NCBI GenBank assembly: GCA_018061325.1
Contig: JAGOUJ010000008.1
Span: 1-38,716 of the forward strand
DNA: 38,716 nt
Origin: Gammaproteobacteria bacterium
GTDB lineage: Bacteria; Pseudomonadota; Gammaproteobacteria; UBA6186; Azoamicaceae
Reading direction: 5' to 3'
The translations under genes were made by a program, and so were the position numbers. This document shows positions 1 through 7,041 of this stretch, piece by piece. The notes beneath the pieces are model-generated. The model saw nothing but the letters and a program-made list of their open reading frames with translations, had not been told where the DNA came from and searched no databases. Positions within the stretch are counted from its first letter, which is position 1, and the number at the start of each line of letters is the position of its first letter.

Positions 1-140
1 CCTGTTTAAGGATGTTAAATATCTGGCTTTCTGTAAACCTTGACTGCTTCATCAACGAGCTCCTCTTTTGCCTATCTTTTCACAAAAGCTCTACTTTTGA
101 ATGGACTAATTATACAGGGGGATTACCAGGCCTTGGAAGT

Positions 141-1055
141 TTAAATTTTTTGGGTAAAATACACGATAAAAAAAAGAAGCGTTATAGAAAAAAAAGAACT
201 GAGAGCCAAAACCATTTTAGACAAATGCTGATCGGTTGAAAATTGTTTTGCTATAAAATAAACCATCAATGCAGTCGGCGCTGAAGTGGAAATCACTAAG
301 GAACTCAACCAGTAACCCTTTAAATGGAATATTTTATAGCCTATAAAAAATGCCAGGATGGGATGCATAATATTTTTCATAAACACCAAGAACCATACTT
401 TTTTATCTTTGAGACTCTTATTAAGCCTAATGCTACCCAAGTTTAAACCAAAAACAAATAAAGCCATACTCGAGACCCCCATCCCAAGGTTTTCTAGGAC
501 GTTCATTATCACAGCTGCAGGTCTATAATGAAGATGATTGCACAACATCCCAAGGATGGGTATAAAAATCAAAGGCGTACACAGAGGCGTTAACAATCGA
601 CGAAGCATGGTTTTTTCTTTATGTTTATTGAAACTAAGCATGATAATAAAAAAAGGTTGAATCATAATAACTTGCAAGAGACTTCCTAGTATGGGCGCTT
701 TGGGATCTCCAAATAAAAAGCCAATCACAGGCAATGTATAAATAGAAGAGCTTACATAACTTGCTGACAACGTCCTGATACACTTCTCTGATAGTGTGTT
801 ACCCCAATAACAGACAAAAACGATCGTGCACATCAGTAAAAAAGTCGCAAGATAGCTAAAGATGTAGGCGGGGTTCAATAATACAGAAAAATCATAGTTT
901 AAAGTCGAGCCAAATAAATAACAGGGCATCGATATCTTAAACAAAAAAACTTCAAAACCTTCTATCTTAGCATCATCAAATAATTTTATGCGCGCGCACA
1001 AACAACCTATTAATACAATTAAAAAAATGATAAGCAAGGATTCAAAAAGAGTCAT
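141..1055 (-). CDS. AEC (auxin efflux carrier) family transporter
   Basis: A 304-residue, almost entirely hydrophobic protein with about ten predicted membrane segments in two halves, joined by a short basic loop near residues 142-152 (NKHKEKTMLRR). The length and the second half, with a conserved Asn/Pro-rich segment and the closing STSAPTALMVYF region, fit the AEC family of inner-membrane carriers, often annotated as malonate or organic-acid permeases. The substrate cannot be read from the sequence. It is the last gene of a minus-strand run, 38 bases after the iron-sulfur photolyase, so it may be cotranscribed with it. Family assignment is fairly firm; function within the family is open. 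Confidence 0.8.
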   Translation of the reverse strand: MTLFESLLIIFLIVLIGCLCARIKLFDDAKIEGFEVFLFKISMPCYLFGSTLNYDFSVLLNPAYIFSYLATFLLMCTIVFVCYWGNTLSEKCIRTLSASYVSSSIYTLPVIGFLFGDPKAPILGSLLQVIMIQPFFIIMLSFNKHKEKTMLRRLLTPLCTPLIFIPILGMLCNHLHYRPAAVIMNVLENLGMGVSSMALFVFGLNLGSIRLNKSLKDKKVWFLVFMKNIMHPILAFFIGYKIFHLKGYWLSSLVISTSAPTALMVYFIAKQFSTDQHLSKMVLALSSFFSITLLFFIVYFTQKI

Positions 1056-1093
1056 AGCTTTTACCTTTTCAGTATTTTCTCATTTTAGTTTTT

Positions 1094-2632
1094 TTACAAA
1101 CAACCTTCTTCCATAGTTCTGATTGTTTTTTGAGCTTGATTTTGAAGAGCTTTTTGTTTCTCATCACTAAAACGATTCCAATTAGAAAGCATGTAGGTAA
1201 CACGAGGGTTCGCTTGGAGTTTTTTCTGGTTGCGAGCCATAAAATCCCAATACAGTGCATTGAAAGGACAGGCCTTTTCGCCCAAGGCTATGCTAGGATC
1301 ATAGTAACATTGTTCACAAAAATCACTCATGCGATGAATATAAGCACCGCTGGCTGCATAAGGTTTGCTGGCCATCACCCCCCCATCCCCAAACAAAGCC
1401 ATCCCTAAGGTGTTAGGCATTTCCACCCATTCATGGGCATCCGAATACACGGCCAAATACCAAGCCTGGACCTCTTTGACATCCAGTCCTGCCAATAGTG
1501 CAAAGTTACCTGTCACCATAAGTCGTTGAATATGATGGGAATAGGCATGCTCACGGGTATGCGCTATAGACTCAGCCATACAAAACATCTTCGTATGCCC
1601 GCTCCAATAGAATGCTGGCAGGGGTCTTTTAGCCTCAAAATAATTAAGTTCGGCATAGCCGGGCATAGACCAGTGGTAGATCCCACGTACATATTCTCTC
1701 CAGCCTAAAATTTGTCGTATGAACCCCTCCACGGCATTCAAGGGGGCTTGCCCCGAACGATAGGCGGCCTCAGCCATTCGACAGATTTCAAGGGGTTCTA
1801 AAAGCCCCACATTTAAATAGGATGACAGGAGAGAATGATTTAAATAGGGCTCCCCTGCTACCATCGCATCCTGATAATCCCCAAAACAGGGCAAAATCTT
1901 TTCCATAAAATGCTGTAGTTCTATAAGGGCTTCTTTGCGTGTGACCGCATAATGGAAAAGCTCTAAGGTCCCAAAATGATCTGAAAATCTTTGGGCCACC
2001 AACTTTAAGACCGATAGAGTGATATCGGATTTTGGATGACTTATCCTTCGTAAAAAGGTCATACCCTTTTTAGGGGGCTTTCGATTATCGGTATCGTAAT
2101 TCCAACGCCCACCAGAAGGTTGGTTGTTCTCTTCCATCAACAAATGATGCTTCTTTCGCATCATGCGATAGAAAAATTCCATCCGAAGCTGCTTTTTATC
2201 CTGTGCCCAGGTTCTAAAATCCTCGTGGCTTGCCAAAAACCTTTGATCTTCCAGCATCATCACAGGTATTGCTAGACGCTGCTCTAAACCTCTAAAAAAG
2301 GCTATCAAAGACCATTGACTGGGTTCAGTAAGAATCAAGTGATCCGGCTGAAGTTCAGCCAAGGCTCTTAAAATCTCCTGTTCCAGGCTACCTGAGTTGT
2401 TTGGATCATCGAGGTATAAATAGCGTATTTTAAAACCTTGCAGCGCTAAGTCTTTTGCAAAATGCCGCATGGTTGACCATAAAAAAGCTAGCTTTTTTTG
2501 GTGATGCTTCACAAAAGTTGCGTCCTCCATCAGCTCACAGAACATCAAAATATCGGAGGATTTATCCACGTTCTTAAGCGTAGCAATACTGGAAGATAGC
2601 TGATCGTTTAGAATGAGCCTAAGCTTAGTCAT
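1094..2632 (-). CDS. Iron-sulfur cryptochrome/photolyase (FeS-BCP, prokaryotic (6-4) photolyase type)
   Basis: A 512-residue protein of the deoxyribodipyrimidine photolyase-related family, whose characterised members bind FAD, a lumazine-type antenna and a 4Fe-4S cluster, and repair (6-4) photoproducts with light. The N-terminal Rossmann domain begins MTKLRLILNDQLSS and the C-terminal half is the helical FAD domain. Four cysteines fall at residues 351, 439, 442 and 455 (FCEQC, then ACPF). By recall this is the spacing of the cluster ligands in Agrobacterium PhrB (350, 438, 441, 454), shifted by one. Length matches the family (about 510). The gene starts 19 bases after the SDR gene, so the two are probably an operon. 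Repair rather than signalling is inferred. Confidence 0.93.
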   Translation of the reverse strand: MTKLRLILNDQLSSSIATLKNVDKSSDILMFCELMEDATFVKHHQKKLAFLWSTMRHFAKDLALQGFKIRYLYLDDPNNSGSLEQEILRALAELQPDHLILTEPSQWSLIAFFRGLEQRLAIPVMMLEDQRFLASHEDFRTWAQDKKQLRMEFFYRMMRKKHHLLMEENNQPSGGRWNYDTDNRKPPKKGMTFLRRISHPKSDITLSVLKLVAQRFSDHFGTLELFHYAVTRKEALIELQHFMEKILPCFGDYQDAMVAGEPYLNHSLLSSYLNVGLLEPLEICRMAEAAYRSGQAPLNAVEGFIRQILGWREYVRGIYHWSMPGYAELNYFEAKRPLPAFYWSGHTKMFCMAESIAHTREHAYSHHIQRLMVTGNFALLAGLDVKEVQAWYLAVYSDAHEWVEMPNTLGMALFGDGGVMASKPYAASGAYIHRMSDFCEQCYYDPSIALGEKACPFNALYWDFMARNQKKLQANPRVTYMLSNWNRFSDEKQKALQNQAQKTIRTMEEGCL

Positions 2633-2651
2633 GATGAAATCTCTTTAAAAT

Positions 2652-3353
2652 TTATGGTTTTTTAGGCTTGGAAAGGATACTGCCCAAACCACCATCCACG
2701 CCAAGTACTTGTCCAGTCATCCAGCTATTCTGAGGATCTAAGAGAAAAACAATGGCATTGGCCACATCGATAGGTTTTCCTAATCGACCCAAAGCATGCA
2801 TCGATTCAGAAGCTTTGCGTAATAAAGGATTAGTCGTGATAGAAGCCGTTAAAGGGCTTTCGATGAGACCCGGAGCCACTACGTTGAATCTTAAATTCAT
2901 ACCCGCATAAGTTGCAGCACCCGATAACATAAGACCTATGATACCCGCCTTGGCAGCCGCAATCGCCTCATGATGGGGTAGTCCTATCCTAGCGGCGGCA
3001 GAGGCCATCAGTACTACTGATCCCCCTTGAGTCATATATTTTCCTGAGGATCGAACCGTTGCAAAAGCCGTACTTAGGGAAGACTGAATGACTGAATGGT
3101 ATTCGGCCTCTGTGGTAGTATGAGCTGACTTTAGAAGCAAAGAACCACTGCAGTTTAGAACGCCGTCTAATTCACCGACTTTTGAAAAAACTTCATCAAC
3201 AGCCTGAAAATCAGAAGCCTCTAAATAATAATCGGGCTTTATTTTAGAATCATTGCGGGCGGTGGTAATCACAGTATGCCCCACATTGACAAGCTGTTCT
3301 ACAACACTTTGTCCTATAGCACTAGAAGCCGCGATGATTAAAAAACGAGCCAT
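2652..3353 (-). CDS. SDR-fold protein lacking the catalytic tyrosine
   Basis: A 233-residue Rossmann-fold protein of the short-chain dehydrogenase/reductase type. The N-terminus (MARFLIIAASSAIGQS) has the fold but replaces most glycines of the usual TGxxxGIG cofactor loop. The NAG-like segment is NCSGS and the catalytic serine lies in MASAAA. At the YxxxK site the sequence is IAAAK, so tyrosine is replaced by isoleucine; I confirmed this in the nucleotide sequence near 2960. The C-terminal VVAPGLIESPL and VLGVDGG motifs are normal. It sits directly upstream of the iron-sulfur photolyase gene. Family is certain; ordinary dehydrogenase activity is doubtful, and a cofactor-binding or modified-catalysis role is possible. 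Confidence 0.88.
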   Translation of the reverse strand: MARFLIIAASSAIGQSVVEQLVNVGHTVITTARNDSKIKPDYYLEASDFQAVDEVFSKVGELDGVLNCSGSLLLKSAHTTTEAEYHSVIQSSLSTAFATVRSSGKYMTQGGSVVLMASAAARIGLPHHEAIAAAKAGIIGLMLSGAATYAGMNLRFNVVAPGLIESPLTASITTNPLLRKASESMHALGRLGKPIDVANAIVFLLDPQNSWMTGQVLGVDGGLGSILSKPKKP

Positions 3354-3413
3354 AGTCTACCCTAGAAAACTTGGGATGATGGTACAAAAAATATTGGTTC
3401 AAGAAAATCTTTA

Positions 3414-3453
3414 TAAGAAAAGAGGAGACATTCCTTTAGGATGGCTCCTCTTT
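3414..3453 (-). terminator. Bidirectional-looking hairpin terminator after the DUF378 gene
   Basis: The arms AAGAGGAG (3420-3427) and CTCCTCTT (3445-3452) pair perfectly and enclose a partly paired inner stem (ATTCC/GGATG). Reading the minus strand, the hairpin is followed by a T-rich run (TTTTCTTAT), as expected of an intrinsic terminator for the DUF378 gene 17 bases upstream. A shorter T run lies on the other side. It separates DUF378 from the SDR-photolyase unit. Confidence 0.65.
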
Positions 3454-3469
3454 AATTCAAACAAAGTCC

Positions 3470-3691
3470 TTAAGAACGTTCACACCAAGCAGAACAACCA
3501 AAAAAGAGACTGTACCCTGCATAGCAACCAGATATTCCTACCAGCGCATAAACGATTCTTTCAAGCGTTTGATAGCCTTTAAAGAGATAAGCTACTAAGT
3601 TAAAATCTAAGAACCCAACCAATCCCCAATTCAAAGCCCCAACAATACAAAGCATGCTCGCGATAAGAGCCGGTGTTGATAGTTTTTTCAT
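3470..3691 (-). CDS. DUF378 family small membrane protein
   Basis: A 73-residue protein with two hydrophobic segments (about residues 8-32 and 45-65) and the typical DUF378 core GALNWGLVGF followed by NLV and a short loop. Members are small inner-membrane proteins of unknown function. The gene stands alone: a hairpin terminator lies downstream, and there is a perfect TATAAT-type -10 element upstream on the minus strand (3724-3729) with a weak -35. The C-terminus carries two extra cysteines (GCSAWCERS). Confidence 0.8.
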   Translation of the reverse strand: MKKLSTPALIASMLCIVGALNWGLVGFLDFNLVAYLFKGYQTLERIVYALVGISGCYAGYSLFFGCSAWCERS

Positions 3692-3723
3692 GTCAATGAC
3701 CCCTTTTTTAATTTCTTGAGCTC

Positions 3724-3754
3724 ATTATACATACATTCAAAACTATCGCCACAA
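3724..3754 (-). promoter_or_regulatory. Candidate promoter for the DUF378 gene
   Basis: On the minus strand a perfect TATAAT (3724-3729) is preceded by TTGTGG (3749-3754) with a 19-base spacer. The spacer is long and the -35 is weak, so this is only a candidate. It lies about 35 bases upstream of the start codon. Confidence 0.35.
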
Positions 3755-3885
3755 CCTTTTTTTAGTTAAAAACTAAAAAATTCTTTTGTTCAAAGTTTCG
3801 CATAAGGATTTATCTTGAATCTTGGATAATCACTCAGATACTGATTTCAAATGATAGGCAATTAAGCTTATACAAAAATTGAACT

Positions 3886-4872
3886 TTATTTTTCAGGCAC
3901 AAACCAACATTCTCCTACCTGTAGAGGTTTAAAGACATTCAAATCAATCGACTGTTTCTGGGCTTCTTCTTGAAAAATATGCAGTGCTTCATCATAGCCA
4001 TCATCCGCCAAAGGAAAAACCGAATAATGCATCGGAATGCTATAGGGTTGTTCGAGATCCCTGAAGGCTTTAATGGCCTCTACAGGGCTCATATGGCTAT
4101 AGGCCATAAACCATTCCGGCTTAAACGCTCCGATAGGAAGCAATGCCAAACGAAATGGATGGTATTTTTGTAATGCTTGCCTAAAATAATCCCCCTGACC
4201 ATAACCCGAATCACCCACAAAATAAATATTACCGTTGGGTGTTGTGATTACAAAAGAAGCCCATAAGGCTTTGTTTCTATCAAAAATACCTCTGGCAGAC
4301 CAATGCTGCATGGGTTCCAAATGGATATTCATGTATGGGCTAATCTTAAGGGTATCACCCCAATCATAGACTTCAACGCCTATCTTCGAGTCAAAAGCAT
4401 GAATGATGGCATCATTACCGAGTGGTGTAATAATCCGAGGTTTATCACGTTCCCAGAGTTTTTTGAGCGTTGTTAAATCTAAATGATCATAGTGGTTATG
4501 ACTGAGCAATATGATATCAATACAGGGTAAATATTCGAATCGAATACCCGGTGGATGCACCCGCTTAGGTCCTAGCCAAGTAAAGGGGCTTGCACGATCA
4601 GACCATACGGGATCCGTTAACACATTGATGCCTTGGCTTTGAATTAAAAAAGTGACATGGCCTACAGAGGTAACCCTTAAATCGGAACCTTCGACCCGAG
4701 AGGGTGGTTTATCCTCCAAACTATTTTTCATCGATAAAGGCCATGGCTTCGGTTTGGCAGTGATCCGCCATTTTAGCAACTCAAAAAAACCTTGATTCTG
4801 AGGCTTACCAGGATTGTAAAATCGCTTCCCATTAAAATGATCCGAAACGGGGCCTTTATAATAAGATGTCAT
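3886..4872 (-). CDS. MBL-fold metallo-hydrolase, NAPE-PLD/UlaG-like
   Basis: A 328-residue metallo-beta-lactamase-fold protein. The metal-binding motif HNHYDH (HxHxDH) lies in LLSHNHYDHLD near residue 130, followed by a later histidine (QHWSARG) and aspartate (FVGDSGYG), the other usual metal ligands. The opening segment (YYKGPVSDHFNGKRFYNP) and the PFTWLGPKR region are typical of the NAPE-hydrolysing phospholipase D-like branch, whose bacterial members are mostly uncharacterised. No signal peptide is visible. SD-like AGGAT precedes the ATG. It is divergent from the CPD photolyase across 160 bases. Metal-dependent hydrolysis is well supported; the substrate, possibly a phospholipid-derived ester, is a guess. 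Confidence 0.88.
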   Translation of the reverse strand: MTSYYKGPVSDHFNGKRFYNPGKPQNQGFFELLKWRITAKPKPWPLSMKNSLEDKPPSRVEGSDLRVTSVGHVTFLIQSQGINVLTDPVWSDRASPFTWLGPKRVHPPGIRFEYLPCIDIILLSHNHYDHLDLTTLKKLWERDKPRIITPLGNDAIIHAFDSKIGVEVYDWGDTLKISPYMNIHLEPMQHWSARGIFDRNKALWASFVITTPNGNIYFVGDSGYGQGDYFRQALQKYHPFRLALLPIGAFKPEWFMAYSHMSPVEAIKAFRDLEQPYSIPMHYSVFPLADDGYDEALHIFQEEAQKQSIDLNVFKPLQVGECWFVPEK

Positions 4873-4950
4873 CGCGTCATCCTAACATAAGTCTTATTTT
4901 ATCGCTAAGCTCTTATAAAAAATCCGTTTTCCCTTGGATCCTTATTGCCA

Positions 4951-4979
4951 TTGACAACGCACTGGATGTATTGAATGAT
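4951..4979 (+). promoter_or_regulatory. Candidate sigma70 promoter for the CPD photolyase gene
   Basis: A perfect TTGACA (4951-4956), 17 bases, then AATGAT (4974-4979; four of six consensus positions). It lies 54 bases upstream of the start codon in the divergent intergenic region. Confidence 0.5.
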
Positions 4980-5032
4980 AGGAACTTGTAAAATACAGTT
5001 TATTATCAAAATATTTTCTCGGTGCGATAATC

Positions 5033-6460
5033 ATGAAAAAGACCCTTGTTTGGTTTCGTCAAGATTTACGCTTGGTTGATAACCCGGCTTTACATGCTGC
5101 ACTTGAACAGGGATCTATTCTGGCCATCTATATTTTAGAGGAAAAGAAGCAAGATTATTTTAGCATGGGATCTGCCAGCCGTTGGTGGTTGCATCATTCC
5201 CTTTCAAAACTTCATCAAAGCCTAAATAATCAATTGAATGTTTATATCGGCAATGCCCAAACCATTATTTTAAAGCTTATAGAAGCCTATAAAATAGAGG
5301 CTGTTTATTGGAATCGTTGCTATGAACCTTGGCGAATTTCTGAAGACACTTCTATTAAATCATGTCTTAAAAAAATAAACATCGATTGCAAAAGTTTTAA
5401 TGCCTCTTTACTATTTGAGCCTTGGGAAATCCTCAAAAGTGATGGAATGCCCTATAAGGTTTTTACACCCTTTTATCAGAGAGGATGTCTCAATGCCCCT
5501 TCACCCCGAACACCCCTAGGAAAACCTAAAAAATTAGACTGTATAGTCGATCGCTGCAACACCTTGTCTATCGAAACTTTAAATCTATTACCCACAATAC
5601 CCTGGCATGAATCCTTAGAAGCACATTGGACCGTTGGAGAAAAAGCCGCACACAAAAGATTCAAAGACTTTCTTCAAAAGGGTTTGAACCACTATCAAGA
5701 AGGCAGAAATTTTCCGGCCAGGTCCAATGTTTCTCGCTTGTCACCCCATCTGCATTTTGGAGAGATTTCCCCCCATGTACTGTGGCATACAGCCCAGATG
5801 GAAAAAATGAATGCCAAAACACCCTTGCACGATATTGAACACTTTGTCAGGCAACTGGTCTGGCGCGAATTCTCCTATTACCTTCTTTACCATTTTCCTG
5901 AACTACCTTACAAAAATTTTCAACGAAAATTCGATCGCTTCCCATGGCAAAATGATACGAGCCTTTTAAAAAGCTGGCAGAAGGGACAAACAGGCTATCC
6001 CATCGTAGATGCAGGCATGCGAGAGCTTTGGCAAACAGGCACTATGCACAACCGTGTGCGCATGATCGTAGGTTCATTTTTAGTCAAAAACTTAAATCTT
6101 GATTGGCGTCATGGTGCTGCCTGGTTTTGGGATTGCTTGGTCGATGCAGATCTGGCCAACAACAGTGCTGGCTGGCAATGGATCGCCGGATCGGGTGCTG
6201 ACGCAGCCCCCTACTTCAGGATTTTTAATCCCATTACCCAAGGTGAAAAATTTGATCTGGAGGGTATTTACACCAAAAGATTTGTGCCTGAATTAGCTAA
6301 GCTGCCCATCAAATATCTCTTCGAACCTTGGTCGGCCCCTTCTACTGTCTTAAAGGAAGCAGGCATTATTTTAGGAGAAACCTATCCCAAACCTATAGTC
6401 GATCTCCAACGTTCTCGAAAAAGCGCTTTGGAAGCTTTTGCAAGCTTAAGAGAAAGCTAA
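5033..6460 (+). CDS. phrB: Deoxyribodipyrimidine photolyase (CPD photolyase, class I)
   Basis: A 475-residue photolyase that uses light to split cyclobutane pyrimidine dimers. The N-terminal antenna domain starts MKKTLVWFRQDLRLVDNPAL, the classic photolyase opening. The C-terminal FAD domain has GYPIVDAGMRELWQTG, MHNRVRM, WFWDCLVDADLANN and GWQWIAGSG, including the tryptophans of the electron-transfer chain. Length equals the E. coli enzyme (472). It is distinct from the iron-sulfur photolyase encoded 2.4 kb away. There is no strong SD before the ATG. A short AT-rich hairpin covers the stop codon. Function is nearly certain. Confidence 0.96.
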   Translation: MKKTLVWFRQDLRLVDNPALHAALEQGSILAIYILEEKKQDYFSMGSASRWWLHHSLSKLHQSLNNQLNVYIGNAQTIILKLIEAYKIEAVYWNRCYEPWRISEDTSIKSCLKKINIDCKSFNASLLFEPWEILKSDGMPYKVFTPFYQRGCLNAPSPRTPLGKPKKLDCIVDRCNTLSIETLNLLPTIPWHESLEAHWTVGEKAAHKRFKDFLQKGLNHYQEGRNFPARSNVSRLSPHLHFGEISPHVLWHTAQMEKMNAKTPLHDIEHFVRQLVWREFSYYLLYHFPELPYKNFQRKFDRFPWQNDTSLLKSWQKGQTGYPIVDAGMRELWQTGTMHNRVRMIVGSFLVKNLNLDWRHGAAWFWDCLVDADLANNSAGWQWIAGSGADAAPYFRIFNPITQGEKFDLEGIYTKRFVPELAKLPIKYLFEPWSAPSTVLKEAGIILGETYPKPIVDLQRSRKSALEAFASLRES

Positions 6461-6475
6461 AAGGCTTTAGCTTTT
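6453..6475 (+). terminator. AT-rich hairpin over the phrB stop codon
   Basis: AAAGCTAAA (6453-6461), loop AGGC, TTTAGCTTT (6466-6474), then further T. The TAA stop lies in the left arm. The stem is perfect but AT-rich, so termination may be weak. Confidence 0.45.
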
Positions 6476-6507
6476 AATACCTATTCCCTCATGTATCCCC
6501 TTGTATC

Positions 6508-6537
6508 TTGCCTTTGACTACTGAAAAGTAGTTAAAT
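6508..6537 (+). promoter_or_regulatory. Candidate promoter of the IS110 bridge RNA
   Basis: TTGCCT (6508-6513), 18 bases, TTAAAT (6532-6537). The predicted start of transcription falls at the first hairpin of the structured leader (6541 onward). A perfect 6-bp hairpin ACTACT-GAAA-AGTAGT (6517-6532) occupies the spacer and could be a left-end feature of the element. Confidence 0.35.
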
Positions 6538-6716
6538 CGTCCAGGGGCACCTGGGCGAAGGGACAAGAAATGCCGTGTATCCCCTAAGGACTAAGATCCT
6601 GTAAATGAGATCCTGCAACTTGTCCCACTCTTATTCTATAAGACTGGACGGTATCTTCGGCCTCGAATATCGATGAGCCTGTATTCACAAGGTTAGTCTT
6701 GAATAAGCTGTCCAAG
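6538..6716 (+). ncRNA. Putative IS110 bridge RNA (remnant)
   Basis: Between the end of phrB and the transposase start is a noncoding leader that can fold into three successive modules. The first is a 5' hairpin CCAGG-GGCA-CCTGG (6541-6554). The second is a long loop closed by GGGACAAG (6560-6567) with CTTGTCCC (6619-6626). The third is a loop closed by TGGAC (6645-6649) with GTCCA (6710-6714). A 5' stem-loop plus two internal-loop modules of about 178 nt total is the architecture described for IS621 bridge RNA, where the loops guide target and donor recognition. The position upstream of the transposase suits the IS110 group. The fold was read by eye, without energy calculation or covariation, and the donor guide cannot be tested because the right end is missing. 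Confidence 0.55.
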
Positions 6717-6746
6717 TACTCGATGCTAGCACAAAAGGAGGATTTT

Positions 6747-7041
6747 ATGTCAAACACAAGCGTAGGAATTGATATTAGCAAGGCCAAATTTGATGCTGCT
6801 ATTTTTTGTTTTCAAACAACAAGGTAAAAACTAAAAAATTTGACAATAAACTCAGTGGTTTTGTAGAGCTAATAGAGTGGTTAAAAAAACATGAAGCTTT
6901 AGAACCACATGTTTGCTTGGAGGCAACAGGGGTTTATGGTGAAGCTTTGGCTACCTATTTGTTTGAAAATAGCTACAAGGTGAGCGTCGTTAATCCTACA
7001 CAAGTAAAGGGTTTTGCACAATCCGAATTAGCACGCACCAA
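6747..7041 (+). pseudogene. IS110-family transposase, N-terminal fragment, frameshifted
   Basis: The gene starts at ATG 6747 after AGGAGG with MSNTSVGIDISKAKFDAA, the RuvC-like (DEDD) domain opening with its first catalytic aspartate. In the poly-T tract at 6802-6807 the frame breaks. The remainder (SNNKVKTKKFDNKL, CLEATGVYGEAL, VNPTQVKGFAQSELART) continues in another frame and includes the conserved glutamate. One added T would restore the frame. Homology ends at 7041; the open frame runs on to 7132 through unrelated sequence. The later aspartates and the C-terminal serine domain are absent, so it cannot be active. Confidence 0.85.

Larger units (their letters stand above)
6500..7041 (+). 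mobile_element. IS110-family element, left part only (degenerate)
   Basis: This stretch holds a structured noncoding leader of about 200 bases followed by the first quarter to third of an IS110 transposase. Similarity stops abruptly near 7041, inside the residues SELART that are normally followed by KTDKADA. Downstream sequence belongs to a minus-strand adhesin-like gene. The left boundary is not visible because these elements lack long terminal inverted repeats, so 6500 is approximate. The element is 3'-truncated, presumably by the deletion that also removed the end of the adhesin-like gene. Confidence 0.75.

Noticed and set aside
12-239. A 75-residue plus-strand open frame at the window start
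   Set aside because: It overlaps the 3' end of the AEC transporter gene antisense, has no SD or recognisable domain, and its C-terminus is a lysine-rich antisense artefact.
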